From the IMG/VR virus record IMGVR_UViG_3300023202_000383, positions 186,001 through 250,000 of that record: 64,000 nucleotides of DNA; one strand, 5' to 3'. Under the pieces are notes generated by a model. It was not told the DNA's origin, did not search any database, and saw only the letters and a list, made by a program, of their open reading frames with translations. Origin of the DNA: a virus. Shown piece after piece: positions 50,139 through 57,705 of this stretch. How positions within the stretch are numbered: position 1 is the stretch's first letter; every line of letters starts with the position of its first letter. Position numbers and translations under genes: made by a program.

Positions 50139-51371
50139 ATGCGGGTGAAGCAACTTAAAGAAGCGACCATGTTGTGTCGCGAAGCTGGCGTCACAGCTTT
50201 CGTATGGGGCCACCGTGGCGTTGGTAAGTCCTCGATCATTCGGCAGGTCTGCGATGAACACCAGATGGGATGCATCGACCTTCGATGCAGCCAGCTGGAA
50301 GCGTCCGACCTCCGTGGTCTCCCCGACCGGATCGACGGTCGTACGGTGTTCTGTCCTCCGGAAGACATGCCGCGTGGCGGTCTGTCGTTCGAGGAATACG
50401 CCAAGCGACTGGAAGACGATCCGGATAACGCCTACAAGCTGGCAGTCGAACTGCAGCCGCAGATCAACAACGGCATCCTGTTCCTGGACGAGTTGAATCG
50501 TGCACAAGATGACGTGATTCAGGCTGTGTTCCAGCTGGTTCTGGACCGCCGCCTGGGTCAGTACGCCCTGCCTCCGGGCTGGTCGGTGGTCGTCGCGGGC
50601 AACTACATGGAAGGTTACATGACCAACGGGTTCACCGATGCAGCCTTCATCGATCGATTCTGCCACATGCAGCTGTCGGTCGGTGAGTCGACCCTCGAAG
50701 AGTGGGTCAACTACATGTCCAAGGTCCACGAGCAGGGTGCGACGCAGGTGATCGAATTCGCCTCGCAGAATGTCAAGCATCTCGACGGCGAAGTCAAGGG
50801 TGAGATGGGCTTCTCGGTCCAACCCTCCCGACGTTCGTGGGAAGCGGTTGTCCGTGTCGAAGCCGCCTTCAAGGAATCCAAGCACTCCTACTCCGAAGAT
50901 ACCCGCCACGCTGTTTTGGCTGGTTTGCTCGGATGGGAACTGGCGACGTCCTATTCGCGATACAACTGCCCGGTCCGTCCAGACATGGTCATCAAGCAGG
51001 GTGTCAAGTCCCTCGAAGGCAAGCTGGCCAAGCTCAACCGCAACCAGCTGACCGGTCTGATGTGGGGCTTGGCTTCCAAGCTCAAGAACAAGGTGGACGA
51101 AGAGAAGGAAGGCAAGATCGCACTGGACTTCGTCCGGTGGATGTGCAAGCACGCGAACGACAAGGATATCGCAGTGGCGTTCTGTAACGTCATGGTCGGC
51201 GGTGACGAGTTCGTCCGCGAGCGGCACGCGATGATCTCCAACCCGAACATCGCCAACCTGTTCAAGAAGTACCGCAACAAGGATGCCAAGAAGACGTTCA
51301 TCGACCGTCTGACGGACGATCCGGAACTGCAGGAGCTGGTGTCCCGAACCGCCTGGGGCAAGGAGAAGTAA
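50139..51371 (+). CDS. MoxR-type AAA+ ATPase
   Basis: 410 residues. FVWGHRGVGKSSIIRQV is Walker A, ILFLDELNRAQDDVIQAVFQ is Walker B with the arginine-region sensor, and GWSVVVAGNYMEGYMTNGF is sensor 1. The C-terminal helical lid is long. MoxR ATPases work with VWA proteins as chaperones for complex or cofactor assembly; a metallopeptidase-like/VWA protein is encoded at 59240. Codons are GC-rich, unlike most neighbours. A large hairpin follows the stop. Confidence 0.88.
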   Translation: MRVKQLKEATMLCREAGVTAFVWGHRGVGKSSIIRQVCDEHQMGCIDLRCSQLEASDLRGLPDRIDGRTVFCPPEDMPRGGLSFEEYAKRLEDDPDNAYKLAVELQPQINNGILFLDELNRAQDDVIQAVFQLVLDRRLGQYALPPGWSVVVAGNYMEGYMTNGFTDAAFIDRFCHMQLSVGESTLEEWVNYMSKVHEQGATQVIEFASQNVKHLDGEVKGEMGFSVQPSRRSWEAVVRVEAAFKESKHSYSEDTRHAVLAGLLGWELATSYSRYNCPVRPDMVIKQGVKSLEGKLAKLNRNQLTGLMWGLASKLKNKVDEEKEGKIALDFVRWMCKHANDKDIAVAFCNVMVGGDEFVRERHAMISNPNIANLFKKYRNKDAKKTFIDRLTDDPELQELVSRTAWGKEK

Positions 51372-51377
51372 CCCGCA

Positions 51378-51425
51378 GCATACGGGGGCTACCGGTGATC
51401 AATTGCCGGTAGCCCTTCCGTATGC
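51378..51425 (+). terminator. Long hairpin after MoxR gene
   Basis: GCATACGGGGGCTACCGG pairs with CCGGTAGCCC-TT-CCGTATGC over 18 base pairs with a two-base bulge and a 10-base loop. No T-run follows, so it may be an mRNA 3' barrier more than a classical terminator. Confidence 0.7.
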
Positions 51426-51467
51426 ATATGTTGTGTGAGGTATGTTCTCTATCCCTAGGAGGTCTGC

Positions 51468-51755
51468 ATGGACCGTCATGTTATAATCGACGAGGACCAA
51501 GATGTCCCTCAAACTACCGTAATAGAAGTAACAGACAGCGATTTCGAATCGATCGTTGATGCTATCAGTGGATGCATGGTTGGTGATGATGTGTTCACTA
51601 TCGATGATGCGATCAAAGCCAGAACGACCAGGATGCTTCTGAATCTGCAGTATTCAGAGCATACTGCTTTCATCTTCGACAAGTGGATGATAGAGACGTC
51701 GCTACTCACTGTCCTACAACAAGGATATAAGTATTCAGAACACCGAGATGCCTAG
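51468..51755 (+). CDS. Hypothetical acidic protein, with in-frame extension after its TAG
   Basis: 95 residues, excellent AGGAGGT site. Mostly helical and acidic (QDVPQTTVIEVTDSDFESIV). After the TAG the same frame stays open for 67 codons to 51956, with DVEIVRFVKDDNGPSLNNDK and NPEIIIQMVEDFINEQQ, which looks like the end of a DPxFDP-type protein. There is no ATG, GTG or TTG in its first half. Readthrough, a nonsense mutation or a lost start are all possible. Confidence 0.5.
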   Translation: MDRHVIIDEDQDVPQTTVIEVTDSDFESIVDAISGCMVGDDVFTIDDAIKARTTRMLLNLQYSEHTAFIFDKWMIETSLLTVLQQGYKYSEHRDA

Positions 51756-51921
51756 TGCGCCCAAACCGACATAAACGGCCCGATAGTCGAAGTCAAGCGT
51801 ATCGTAGATGTCGAAATCGTTAGATTTGTCAAGGATGATAATGGCCCGTCGCTCAACAATGACAAGCATTGGCTGGTCAAGAATCCCGAAATCATCATAC
51901 AAATGGTAGAGGACTTCATCA

Positions 51922-52209
51922 ATGAGCAACAGCCCGATCATCGCGGAAGCTATTCTTAACGATATTATTGTAAAATGTATGTCGATCAAGGACTTGTCTA
52001 TAGACAAGAACAACGAATATGTAAGATTATCTTCTAGTCAAGGAAGCGACGCTAAAATCAACGATAACAGAATAGATATTTGCATCAAGAAGAGATTAAG
52101 ATTCGATTCTGCTGATCCATCATTTAATCCCAATAAAATATCAGATTTGATATCATCTATTGTTAGGTTAGCCGAACCATCACTGGAGACAGGAAGTGCC
52201 CAAACCTGA
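51922..52209 (+). CDS. DPxFDP-family small protein
   Basis: 95 residues. N-terminal helix SPIIAEAILNDIIVKCMSIK, middle strands, then RFDSADPSFNPNKISDLISS. Ends 14 bases into the next gene. Function unknown. Confidence 0.6.
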   Translation: MSNSPIIAEAILNDIIVKCMSIKDLSIDKNNEYVRLSSSQGSDAKINDNRIDICIKKRLRFDSADPSFNPNKISDLISSIVRLAEPSLETGSAQT

Positions 52210-52705
52210 TGTCAAAATAGCAATCTCCGCTATGAGCGGAATGATCGCTAAGATACGCGACAATGACAACAGGTTCAAATCGCAAGAACAGTTCGTGTTG
52301 GAATTCGGTAGGCATTGGGAGCCGATGCCACTTCCTGATGAATTTGAAGCCATGGAGCCAAAACAATGTTTTGGTAATGCATTCAATTTGGTTTTGGCGA
52401 ACCGAGACCTGACATATGTTGAGGGATATGGGATCTCTAACTCAGTTCCGATCCCTATTCAGCATGCCTGGGCTGTTGATAAATCCGGGAATGTTGTTGA
52501 TCCTACTTGGGCAAATCCAGAAGAAAGATCATACTTCGGCATCCCGTTTAAATTCGATTTCGTCAGAGACACAGTGATAGAAAAAGAAACGTACGGCGTT
52601 ATCGATGATTGGGCGCGTGGATGGCCTCTATTGACTGAATTGTGGAAAGAACCTGAGAAATGGTTGGAATTACAGGAGATTGAAAATGTATCAGAAAGCA
52701 CTTGA
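52196..52705 (+). CDS. Conserved phage protein of unknown function
   Basis: 169 residues from a GTG. CFGNAFNLVLANRDLTYVEG, IQHAWAVDKSGNVVDPTWAN and RSYFGIPFKFD are a recurring set in many phages; Cys, His and Asp could form a papain-like triad, an idea I cannot check here. The end overlaps a small downstream frame. Confidence 0.6.
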   Translation: MPKPDVKIAISAMSGMIAKIRDNDNRFKSQEQFVLEFGRHWEPMPLPDEFEAMEPKQCFGNAFNLVLANRDLTYVEGYGISNSVPIPIQHAWAVDKSGNVVDPTWANPEERSYFGIPFKFDFVRDTVIEKETYGVIDDWARGWPLLTELWKEPEKWLELQEIENVSEST

Positions 52706-52766
52706 CGTTGCAATAGCACACGCAGGACAAATGGACTCCGAATCGGTCGCTGTTCGACTAGTTTAA
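52686..52766 (+). CDS. 26-residue mini-protein
   Basis: ATG 52686 with AGGAGATT upstream; MYQKALDVAIAHAGQMDSES then VAVRLV. The site is strong and lies inside the end of the previous gene. Existence of a product is uncertain. Confidence 0.35.
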   Translation: MYQKALDVAIAHAGQMDSESVAVRLV

Positions 52767-52826
52767 CCTGTTCTAAATTCCCTTGTAACAGATATAAAAA
52801 GCCAAGCGATACTTGGAGAGGGGACA

Positions 52827-53090
52827 ATGGTAGTTTTTATTATCAACAATTCAAGAGAAGTCGAGACGAATTGGTGGGTAATAGATATGTCGCTGTGGCG
52901 ACCTGCTTCACTGGAAGAACAAGAAGTCTATAATGCTATTACCAACGCCATTAATGCCCCCGTAGGAAACAGGTGGTACTCGGAAATGGGATATAGAACT
53001 TCGGGCGTTCTGGGTCAATATGCGAAAAATGCATTACTTGTGCCGCCATGTAAAATAGACATTGTTGTGGAATGCTTTTCGGAAGTCTAG
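52827..53090 (+). CDS. Hypothetical small phage protein
   Basis: 87 residues with AGAGGGGAC before the ATG. VFIINNSREVETNWWVIDMS and GNRWYSEMGYRTSGVLGQYA. No family. The spacer before it (52767-52810) has TTGTAA...TATAAA, which could be a promoter. Confidence 0.5.
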   Translation: MVVFIINNSREVETNWWVIDMSLWRPASLEEQEVYNAITNAINAPVGNRWYSEMGYRTSGVLGQYAKNALLVPPCKIDIVVECFSEV

Positions 53091-53105
53091 TCAGGAGGTT
53101 GTGTA

Positions 53106-53582
53106 ATGGGATGCGACATACATATCTGGGCAGAAACTAAGATCGATGGCAAGTGGCTGCTTTCTACAAAAGCCGCTGGCTTCAATAATCGGAGGCATGA
53201 ATTTAATCATTGTGCTCAAGACGAGGAAGAGAAGTGGAGAAACATGATTGTGGATGCTTCCCCATATGCTGGTCGTAATTATTATTTGTTTGCTATGTTG
53301 GCTAATGTTCGTAATTATCATAACGAAGTTGTGCCAATTTCGGAACCGCGAGGCGTTCCAGATGATGCATCAGATATATATTTAAAGATTGTTAAATTTT
53401 GGGATGGCGATGGGCATAGTCACAGCTATTTAACCTTAAAAGAATTACATGATGCGGTAAATGAAAGAGAAGCCGAATTTGCATCACAAACATATTTCAT
53501 CAAGACGTACGAATACTTGCTAAAACTTGCATCAGATCCTAATGTAGAAGACGTTAGGCTAGTATTTTTCTTTGATAATTAA
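53106..53582 (+). CDS. Conserved phage protein of unknown function (MGCDIH type)
   Basis: 158 residues. MGCDIHIWAETKIDGKW at the start, RNYYLFAMLANVRN and EPRGVPDDASD in the middle, and HSHSYLTLKELHDAV later. This layout is common in large phages with no function assigned. AGGAGG upstream. The stop overlaps the next start. Confidence 0.7.
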   Translation: MGCDIHIWAETKIDGKWLLSTKAAGFNNRRHEFNHCAQDEEEKWRNMIVDASPYAGRNYYLFAMLANVRNYHNEVVPISEPRGVPDDASDIYLKIVKFWDGDGHSHSYLTLKELHDAVNEREAEFASQTYFIKTYEYLLKLASDPNVEDVRLVFFFDN

Positions 53583-53943
53583 TGCCTAGTATGCTAGCAC
53601 AATTCGTGTTTGATCATCTTATATCGGCGGAAACGCTCGACGGAGTTTATTGGAGCAATTCCAGAATAATGCAATAAATGTTTGGGGAAACGCCTTAGTA
53701 GAAATTAAATTTATGGATGGTTTAGTCAGACTGTCCGACGATGAATACGGAATATGGTACGATATTAAGTTTGATCTATGCAATCCGAGATTTGATATGA
53801 AACAATTAGTCGATTTAATAATCGATTGGGTTGAGCGAATCGACTATCAAGTATATGCATATATGCAAGAAAGAAGAAGAATTATGATTAACACGCTCCA
53901 TAAATATGCAATCGATGAAGTCAAAAGACTGGAAGAAGTTTGA
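53582..53943 (+). pseudogene. DPxFDP-family small protein, frameshifted
   Basis: A first frame from ATG 53582 encodes MPSMLAQFVFDHLISAETLD then GVYWSNSRIMQ and stops at 53677. The second, shifted by -1 near 53665-53675, continues INVWGNALVEIKFMDG and ends CNPRFDMKQLVDLIIDWV, the family box in diverged form. Together they fit the length and layout of the family. Either frameshift, error or two separate genes. Confidence 0.5.
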
Positions 53944-54016
53944 TCCGATCAACAAAGATGAAGTAATTGAAGGCATGCAAGAATTGGTAAAAAGGTCAGT
54001 GGAAGCTAATGTTTAA
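53915..54016 (+). CDS. 33-residue helical mini-protein
   Basis: ATG 53915 to TAA 54014-54016; MKSKDWKKFDPINKDEVIEG then MQELVKRSVEANV. KFDPINKDEVIEGMQELV resembles the C-terminal box of the DPxFDP family standing alone. Overlaps the next gene by eight bases. Confidence 0.45.
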   Translation: MKSKDWKKFDPINKDEVIEGMQELVKRSVEANV

Positions 54017-54482
54017 AACAATAAACATCAAAGACAAGACACACGCCATCCTATTTTGGAATGCAAAATGGTCAATATATAGAAGGAATCCAACTGATCA
54101 CTATACATCACATCCCATCACATATACGTCGATGGTATGGTTACCGCCAAACTCGATAACGTTGCCTAGATCGTTCGATCAGCTATCTGTTCCAGGCACG
54201 GAACCAATGATGGTAATCAATATTAAGACTACGCCAGCGTCTACTAGACGCATGAATCGCACACCGAACCCGTTGGAGAGTTACATTTTGTCGAGACTTG
54301 ATGGGAAAGCGTACTTAATAGAGATGGGCGAATATTGGAGTATGGTTAATGATAGAAAAGACGTAGTTCTACATGTAAGTGATTATACTAAATATTATTC
54401 ACCAGAAATACTTGGTCAAGAAGAATTTGATGATATAGTGAAAAAATTCAAGACCAAATTCAGAAAGAAACTTGGTCTATGA
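54009..54482 (+). CDS. Hypothetical small protein, DPDA-like layout
   Basis: 157 residues. LSVPGTEPMMVINIKTTPAS and KAYLIEMGEYWSMVNDRKDV are a diverged form of the family strands; the C-terminus is a basic helix. Function unknown. Confidence 0.5.
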   Translation: MFKTINIKDKTHAILFWNAKWSIYRRNPTDHYTSHPITYTSMVWLPPNSITLPRSFDQLSVPGTEPMMVINIKTTPASTRRMNRTPNPLESYILSRLDGKAYLIEMGEYWSMVNDRKDVVLHVSDYTKYYSPEILGQEEFDDIVKKFKTKFRKKLGL

Positions 54483-54510
54483 GTTTTTGTTGCCGCCGAG
54501 CAGAGACACC
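54483..54510 (+). promoter_or_regulatory. Recurring leader element (before 54519)
   Basis: GTTTTTGTTGCCGCCGAGCA then GAGACACC. TTGTTGCCGCC is identical to the element at 59176. Confidence 0.45.
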
Positions 54511-54518
54511 TTCGACAG

Positions 54519-54974
54519 ATGGTGCAGAACGACAAAATACAGCTACCTAAGAAACGTCCATTCGTGACGCCCGCGCCGCCAAGAATATTTGACGGCCCAG
54601 ATGGTATGTTCTATTCATTCAAATATGGGGTTGTAACCAATCTAATTGGTATCTATCAATTCAGTGGTTATAGGTTTCTAACCAAAGATTATGCCAATCC
54701 AGGTTACAAACCGCTACTGTTGTTCATAGCACGATACAGAACCACATGGATCCATGGTATGCGGCCTCCAGTTAGGTCACCCAAGCTGTTTGCTGTTGAT
54801 GATGATGGAGACGGTTACTGGTCTATTGGATCTAAATCTAAGACATGGAACATACGCACTCTGCTAGAACAAGATTACTGGATTCAGAAGACTAGCAGAA
54901 CCACATTGTGCACCGATGTTTTAGATGCCGTTTCCCCAATGATCAAGCGATTCGGCAGTAAGATCAATGAATAG
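54519..54974 (+). CDS. Hypothetical small protein, DPDA-like layout
   Basis: 151 residues. RFLTKDYANPGYKPLLLFIA and LFAVDDDGDGYWSIGSKS follow the family order in weak form. C-terminal helix. Function unknown. Confidence 0.5.
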   Translation: MVQNDKIQLPKKRPFVTPAPPRIFDGPDGMFYSFKYGVVTNLIGIYQFSGYRFLTKDYANPGYKPLLLFIARYRTTWIHGMRPPVRSPKLFAVDDDGDGYWSIGSKSKTWNIRTLLEQDYWIQKTSRTTLCTDVLDAVSPMIKRFGSKINE

Positions 54975-55014
54975 CATCAGAATTGGGATTTAACTCTAAA
55001 ACAAAACGAGGAGA

Positions 55015-55461
55015 ATGACACTCAAGCCAAAGAAAAGAAGATTGCCAGAGAGCAAAACAAAGTTGCCTGTAAGCAAATTAATATGGCTAAGGCTTGTGTC
55101 ATTGAACTATATCGGCCACGTTAAAACAAAATATCGAAAGCGACGAAATATATTCCTCGACAAGATAGAGAGTATACCAGTCAACGTAGGATATTACCAC
55201 TACGAGGTATCTGATGTCGCTAGACCCGGTTCGGACGCATATATATTGGTTGGGGTAGAAATGAAATGTAGAAATATCAAGGGTAACCCAGTAGTTGAGG
55301 CATTCGTTATTAGTAACGACTTGAAATATGTGTGGCGAATGAAGAATAAGAACCCGCTTGGGTCTGAAGTCGAAATAACGTACGAGCCATACGAAGTGCC
55401 AACTGTGCGACAAGTTAAAACATGGCTTAGGAAGCATTTTGACGCCTATGGTCCACAATAA
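55015..55461 (+). CDS. DPDA-family small protein, basic
   Basis: 148 residues. HYEVSDVARPGSDAYILVGV and VVEAFVISNDLKYVWRMKNK are family motifs; the N-terminus is strongly basic. Preceded by GAGGAG. Overlaps the next gene. Function unknown. Confidence 0.55.
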   Translation: MTLKPKKRRLPESKTKLPVSKLIWLRLVSLNYIGHVKTKYRKRRNIFLDKIESIPVNVGYYHYEVSDVARPGSDAYILVGVEMKCRNIKGNPVVEAFVISNDLKYVWRMKNKNPLGSEVEITYEPYEVPTVRQVKTWLRKHFDAYGPQ

Positions 55462-55876
55462 CATAAAAGCTAAACCTAGAAGAGAGAAAAAACTCTCTGA
55501 ATCGCCGCATATTGGTACGGTTGATCTTAAGAATTCTAGATTTATATCTTTAGCATATATTGAATCTAAAGGAAGCGTACATTATTTTAGAATTCTTCCG
55601 CCAGATGACCCAAATAAGAAGATATATCTGTGCGCACATTTAATATGTTATACTCATCGCAGTCATCGTTGTATGCCCAGATTTTTAAACCTTCTGATAG
55701 ATTTCGATAAAAAACACGTGTGGCATATCCACAAGCCCCACCAAGATCGCAATAAGGGGGAAGGCGTTGTTATGGTAACGATGGTTCAAAATGATCGAGA
55801 CATTCCACAGCAAGGTGCTATAGATAATTGGGTTGAAGAGACTATAAAGAGAACGAATGTCTACGTGGATAAATAA
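55448..55876 (+). CDS. DPDA-family small protein, basic
   Basis: 142 residues from the ATG at 55448. YFRILPPDDPNKKIYLCAHL and FLNLLIDFDKKHVWHIHKPH are family motifs. C-terminal helix. Overlaps the next gene by 20 bases. Function unknown. Confidence 0.55.
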   Translation: MVHNNIKAKPRREKKLSESPHIGTVDLKNSRFISLAYIESKGSVHYFRILPPDDPNKKIYLCAHLICYTHRSHRCMPRFLNLLIDFDKKHVWHIHKPHQDRNKGEGVVMVTMVQNDRDIPQQGAIDNWVEETIKRTNVYVDK

Positions 55877-56237
55877 ACCGTATCTCCAACATACATTTCC
55901 AGTTAGTGACACAGAACTTGCTGGAAAGATGCATAAGCGGGATAATATTGACGATTTTGATATACGATTAGTCCGTGTTGTATCGTTTAGAAAATACCAA
56001 AAAAGTGCATGGATAGTTAATCTATCAAATGAAATTATCAGCCCCAACATTAACGAAGAAGAATTGTGTTGGTGTTTGATTGGTTCGTGTGTAATTCTTA
56101 CAGATGGTATCAAATATTCTCGTATATTATTGTACAATCCTAGTAGACTATATTATATGACTTCTAGCATACGTAGATCTTTCTTTAATTTCTTTAAATG
56201 GGAAGTGCACGAAAAGATTAATGAATTAATGGAATGA
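55857..56237 (+). CDS. DPDA-like small protein
   Basis: 126 residues; the ATG at 55860 may be used. WIVNLSNEIISPNINEEELC then WCLIGSCVILTDGIKYSRIL and LYNPSRLYYMTS fit the family order. C-terminal helix. Confidence 0.5.
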   Translation: MSTWINKPYLQHTFPVSDTELAGKMHKRDNIDDFDIRLVRVVSFRKYQKSAWIVNLSNEIISPNINEEELCWCLIGSCVILTDGIKYSRILLYNPSRLYYMTSSIRRSFFNFFKWEVHEKINELME

Positions 56238-56254
56238 ATTAATGGACGCTACTA

Positions 56255-56572
56255 ATGAATATTAAAATCGTATTAGCAAAAATGTTGGCTGAAAAATTGA
56301 CCACGTATTTCGATTGCAATATTATAATAGATGATCAAAACCGGGCGGTAGTATCATTATGGGCACAAATAGATAATAGTGGAGATCAATTATTGCTTGC
56401 TCATGTTGGAGAAGAATATATAGACTTCCCAAGATTATTCTACAAATATGATATAAACAACCCAGAATTCGATCCTGAAAGATTTTCTGAGGTTATTGCT
56501 TCTGATATCATAAAATTAGATCTTAAATTGAGCTTCCCTATGTTGTTTTCCAGAAGAAGGACCAATCAATGA
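56255..56572 (+). CDS. DPxFDP-family small protein
   Basis: 105 residues. N-terminal helix NIKIVLAKMLAEKLTTYFD, IIIDDQNRAVVSLWAQIDN, and YDINNPEFDPERFSEVIASD. ATGA overlap with the next gene. Function unknown. Confidence 0.6.
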   Translation: MNIKIVLAKMLAEKLTTYFDCNIIIDDQNRAVVSLWAQIDNSGDQLLLAHVGEEYIDFPRLFYKYDINNPEFDPERFSEVIASDIIKLDLKLSFPMLFSRRRTNQ

Positions 56573-57222
56573 GCGACGAACAGAACAAAAATGCCGAGAC
56601 GCCAGATGTGGAGGCCAAGAAATGGGTCGAGTGGGCAAATTATTATTTTCGCTGCCAAAGCGTCCCGTTGCTCACATCCGAGCAACGTAACGTGGTTATG
56701 ACCGCCCTCGTCAACGCGATTAAGACGGAGCGGGAGAGGGCGATCGAGGGGTTGTCAGCAGACGAGATCAACAACCTGCCAGATTCCGTGCGTCGGTACA
56801 TCGCGGCGATAGAAACAAAGTGCGACCCTGCTGGCGACATACGTTTGATTGCGGACCTCAAGGAACAACGAGATGCCCTAATCAAGCGGCTCGAACAGGC
56901 CGAGCGGGAGCGGGACGAGGCATTGCGTTGGAAAGAATCGGCGATGTCTGTAACTCCACCTATACAGGACATTGGCCGCGAACTTGACCTTAATCTTGGC
57001 GAGTCGATTCACGACAAGATTTTGCCCGGCATCAAAGAACAGAAAGTCACCATTGCCCGCCTCACCGACCTGCTGCGGGAAGCGAGACCGTACATCGGGC
57101 ACGCCCCGTATTGCGACTATCTACACAGCGGAAGGACGAAGCCGTGCGATTGCAAGCAACTAGACGTGTGCTTACGCATCAACTCCGCCTTGGCCGAAAG
57201 CGAGGACACCGATGCCGACTGA
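56569..57222 (+). CDS. Coiled-coil protein with Cys-rich C-terminus, GC-rich codon use
   Basis: 217 residues. The centre (LIADLKEQRDALIKRLEQAE, RERDEALRWKESAM) is a coiled coil, and the end HAPYCDYLHSGRTKPCDCKQ is Cys-rich. The layout resembles Ead/Ea22-type accessory phage proteins. Base composition differs from the AT-rich genes before it, suggesting a separate origin. Function unknown. Confidence 0.55.
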   Translation: MSDEQNKNAETPDVEAKKWVEWANYYFRCQSVPLLTSEQRNVVMTALVNAIKTERERAIEGLSADEINNLPDSVRRYIAAIETKCDPAGDIRLIADLKEQRDALIKRLEQAERERDEALRWKESAMSVTPPIQDIGRELDLNLGESIHDKILPGIKEQKVTIARLTDLLREARPYIGHAPYCDYLHSGRTKPCDCKQLDVCLRINSALAESEDTDAD

Positions 57223-57478
57223 CCACAGACAGACGGAGGACGATCATGTGCGCCTGCTGGTAGAGCGGCTGTGTCCGCCAGACCTTGCGTTCAGTGTGAC
57301 ACGGTATGACGTTGGCCGGTGGCACATCGTAATCGCGAGTGCGCCCGAGCCGCCTCATTACGTCATCGAGCGAGTAGTAAATGTTCGCGGGGCTGTTTTT
57401 CCAGAAGGAATCATCACGCGTAACGTTGACGAAATGGTGACGCACATCCTCGAAAGGATTGCCCAACATGCCGAATGA
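57212..57478 (+). CDS. Hypothetical small protein, GC-rich codon use
   Basis: 88 residues, overlapping the previous gene by 11 bases. LVERLCPPDLAFSVTRYDVG, HYVIERVVNVRGAVFPEG, then a helix. Same GC-rich character as 56569. No family. Confidence 0.5.
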   Translation: MPTDHRQTEDDHVRLLVERLCPPDLAFSVTRYDVGRWHIVIASAPEPPHYVIERVVNVRGAVFPEGIITRNVDEMVTHILERIAQHAE

Positions 57479-57705
57479 CCCCAGACACCTTGCAACAACC
57501 AGAGATTGAGCCACAGCAGCTTACCGCTCGTAGACAAATCTTAACTTCTTGCTACCCCATACCTTCACATAGCCATTTGTTTCAGCGTATTCACGCTCTT
57601 TCATTTTCATCTTCACAGCACGCTGATAGAGCGTTTTCTTATGCATTGTCCACCCATTCTCATCAGTATACCAATAACTTGGTGGTACATCTCCGTCGGG
57701 CTTGA
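57475..57705 (+). pseudogene. Possible gene start cut by the 57521 homing gene
   Basis: ATG 57475 overlaps the upstream TGA (ATGA) in the normal manner. About 16-20 codons (MTPDTLQQPEIEPQQLTARR) are GC-rich, but from about 57525 the frame runs antisense through the homing gene and its product looks artificial. It may be the stump of a gene split by insertion. Confidence 0.3.

Noticed and set aside
50109-51227. 372-residue open frame on the minus strand
   Set aside because: Antisense shadow of the MoxR ATPase gene, open because of GC-rich codons. MoxR motifs on the + strand settle the matter.
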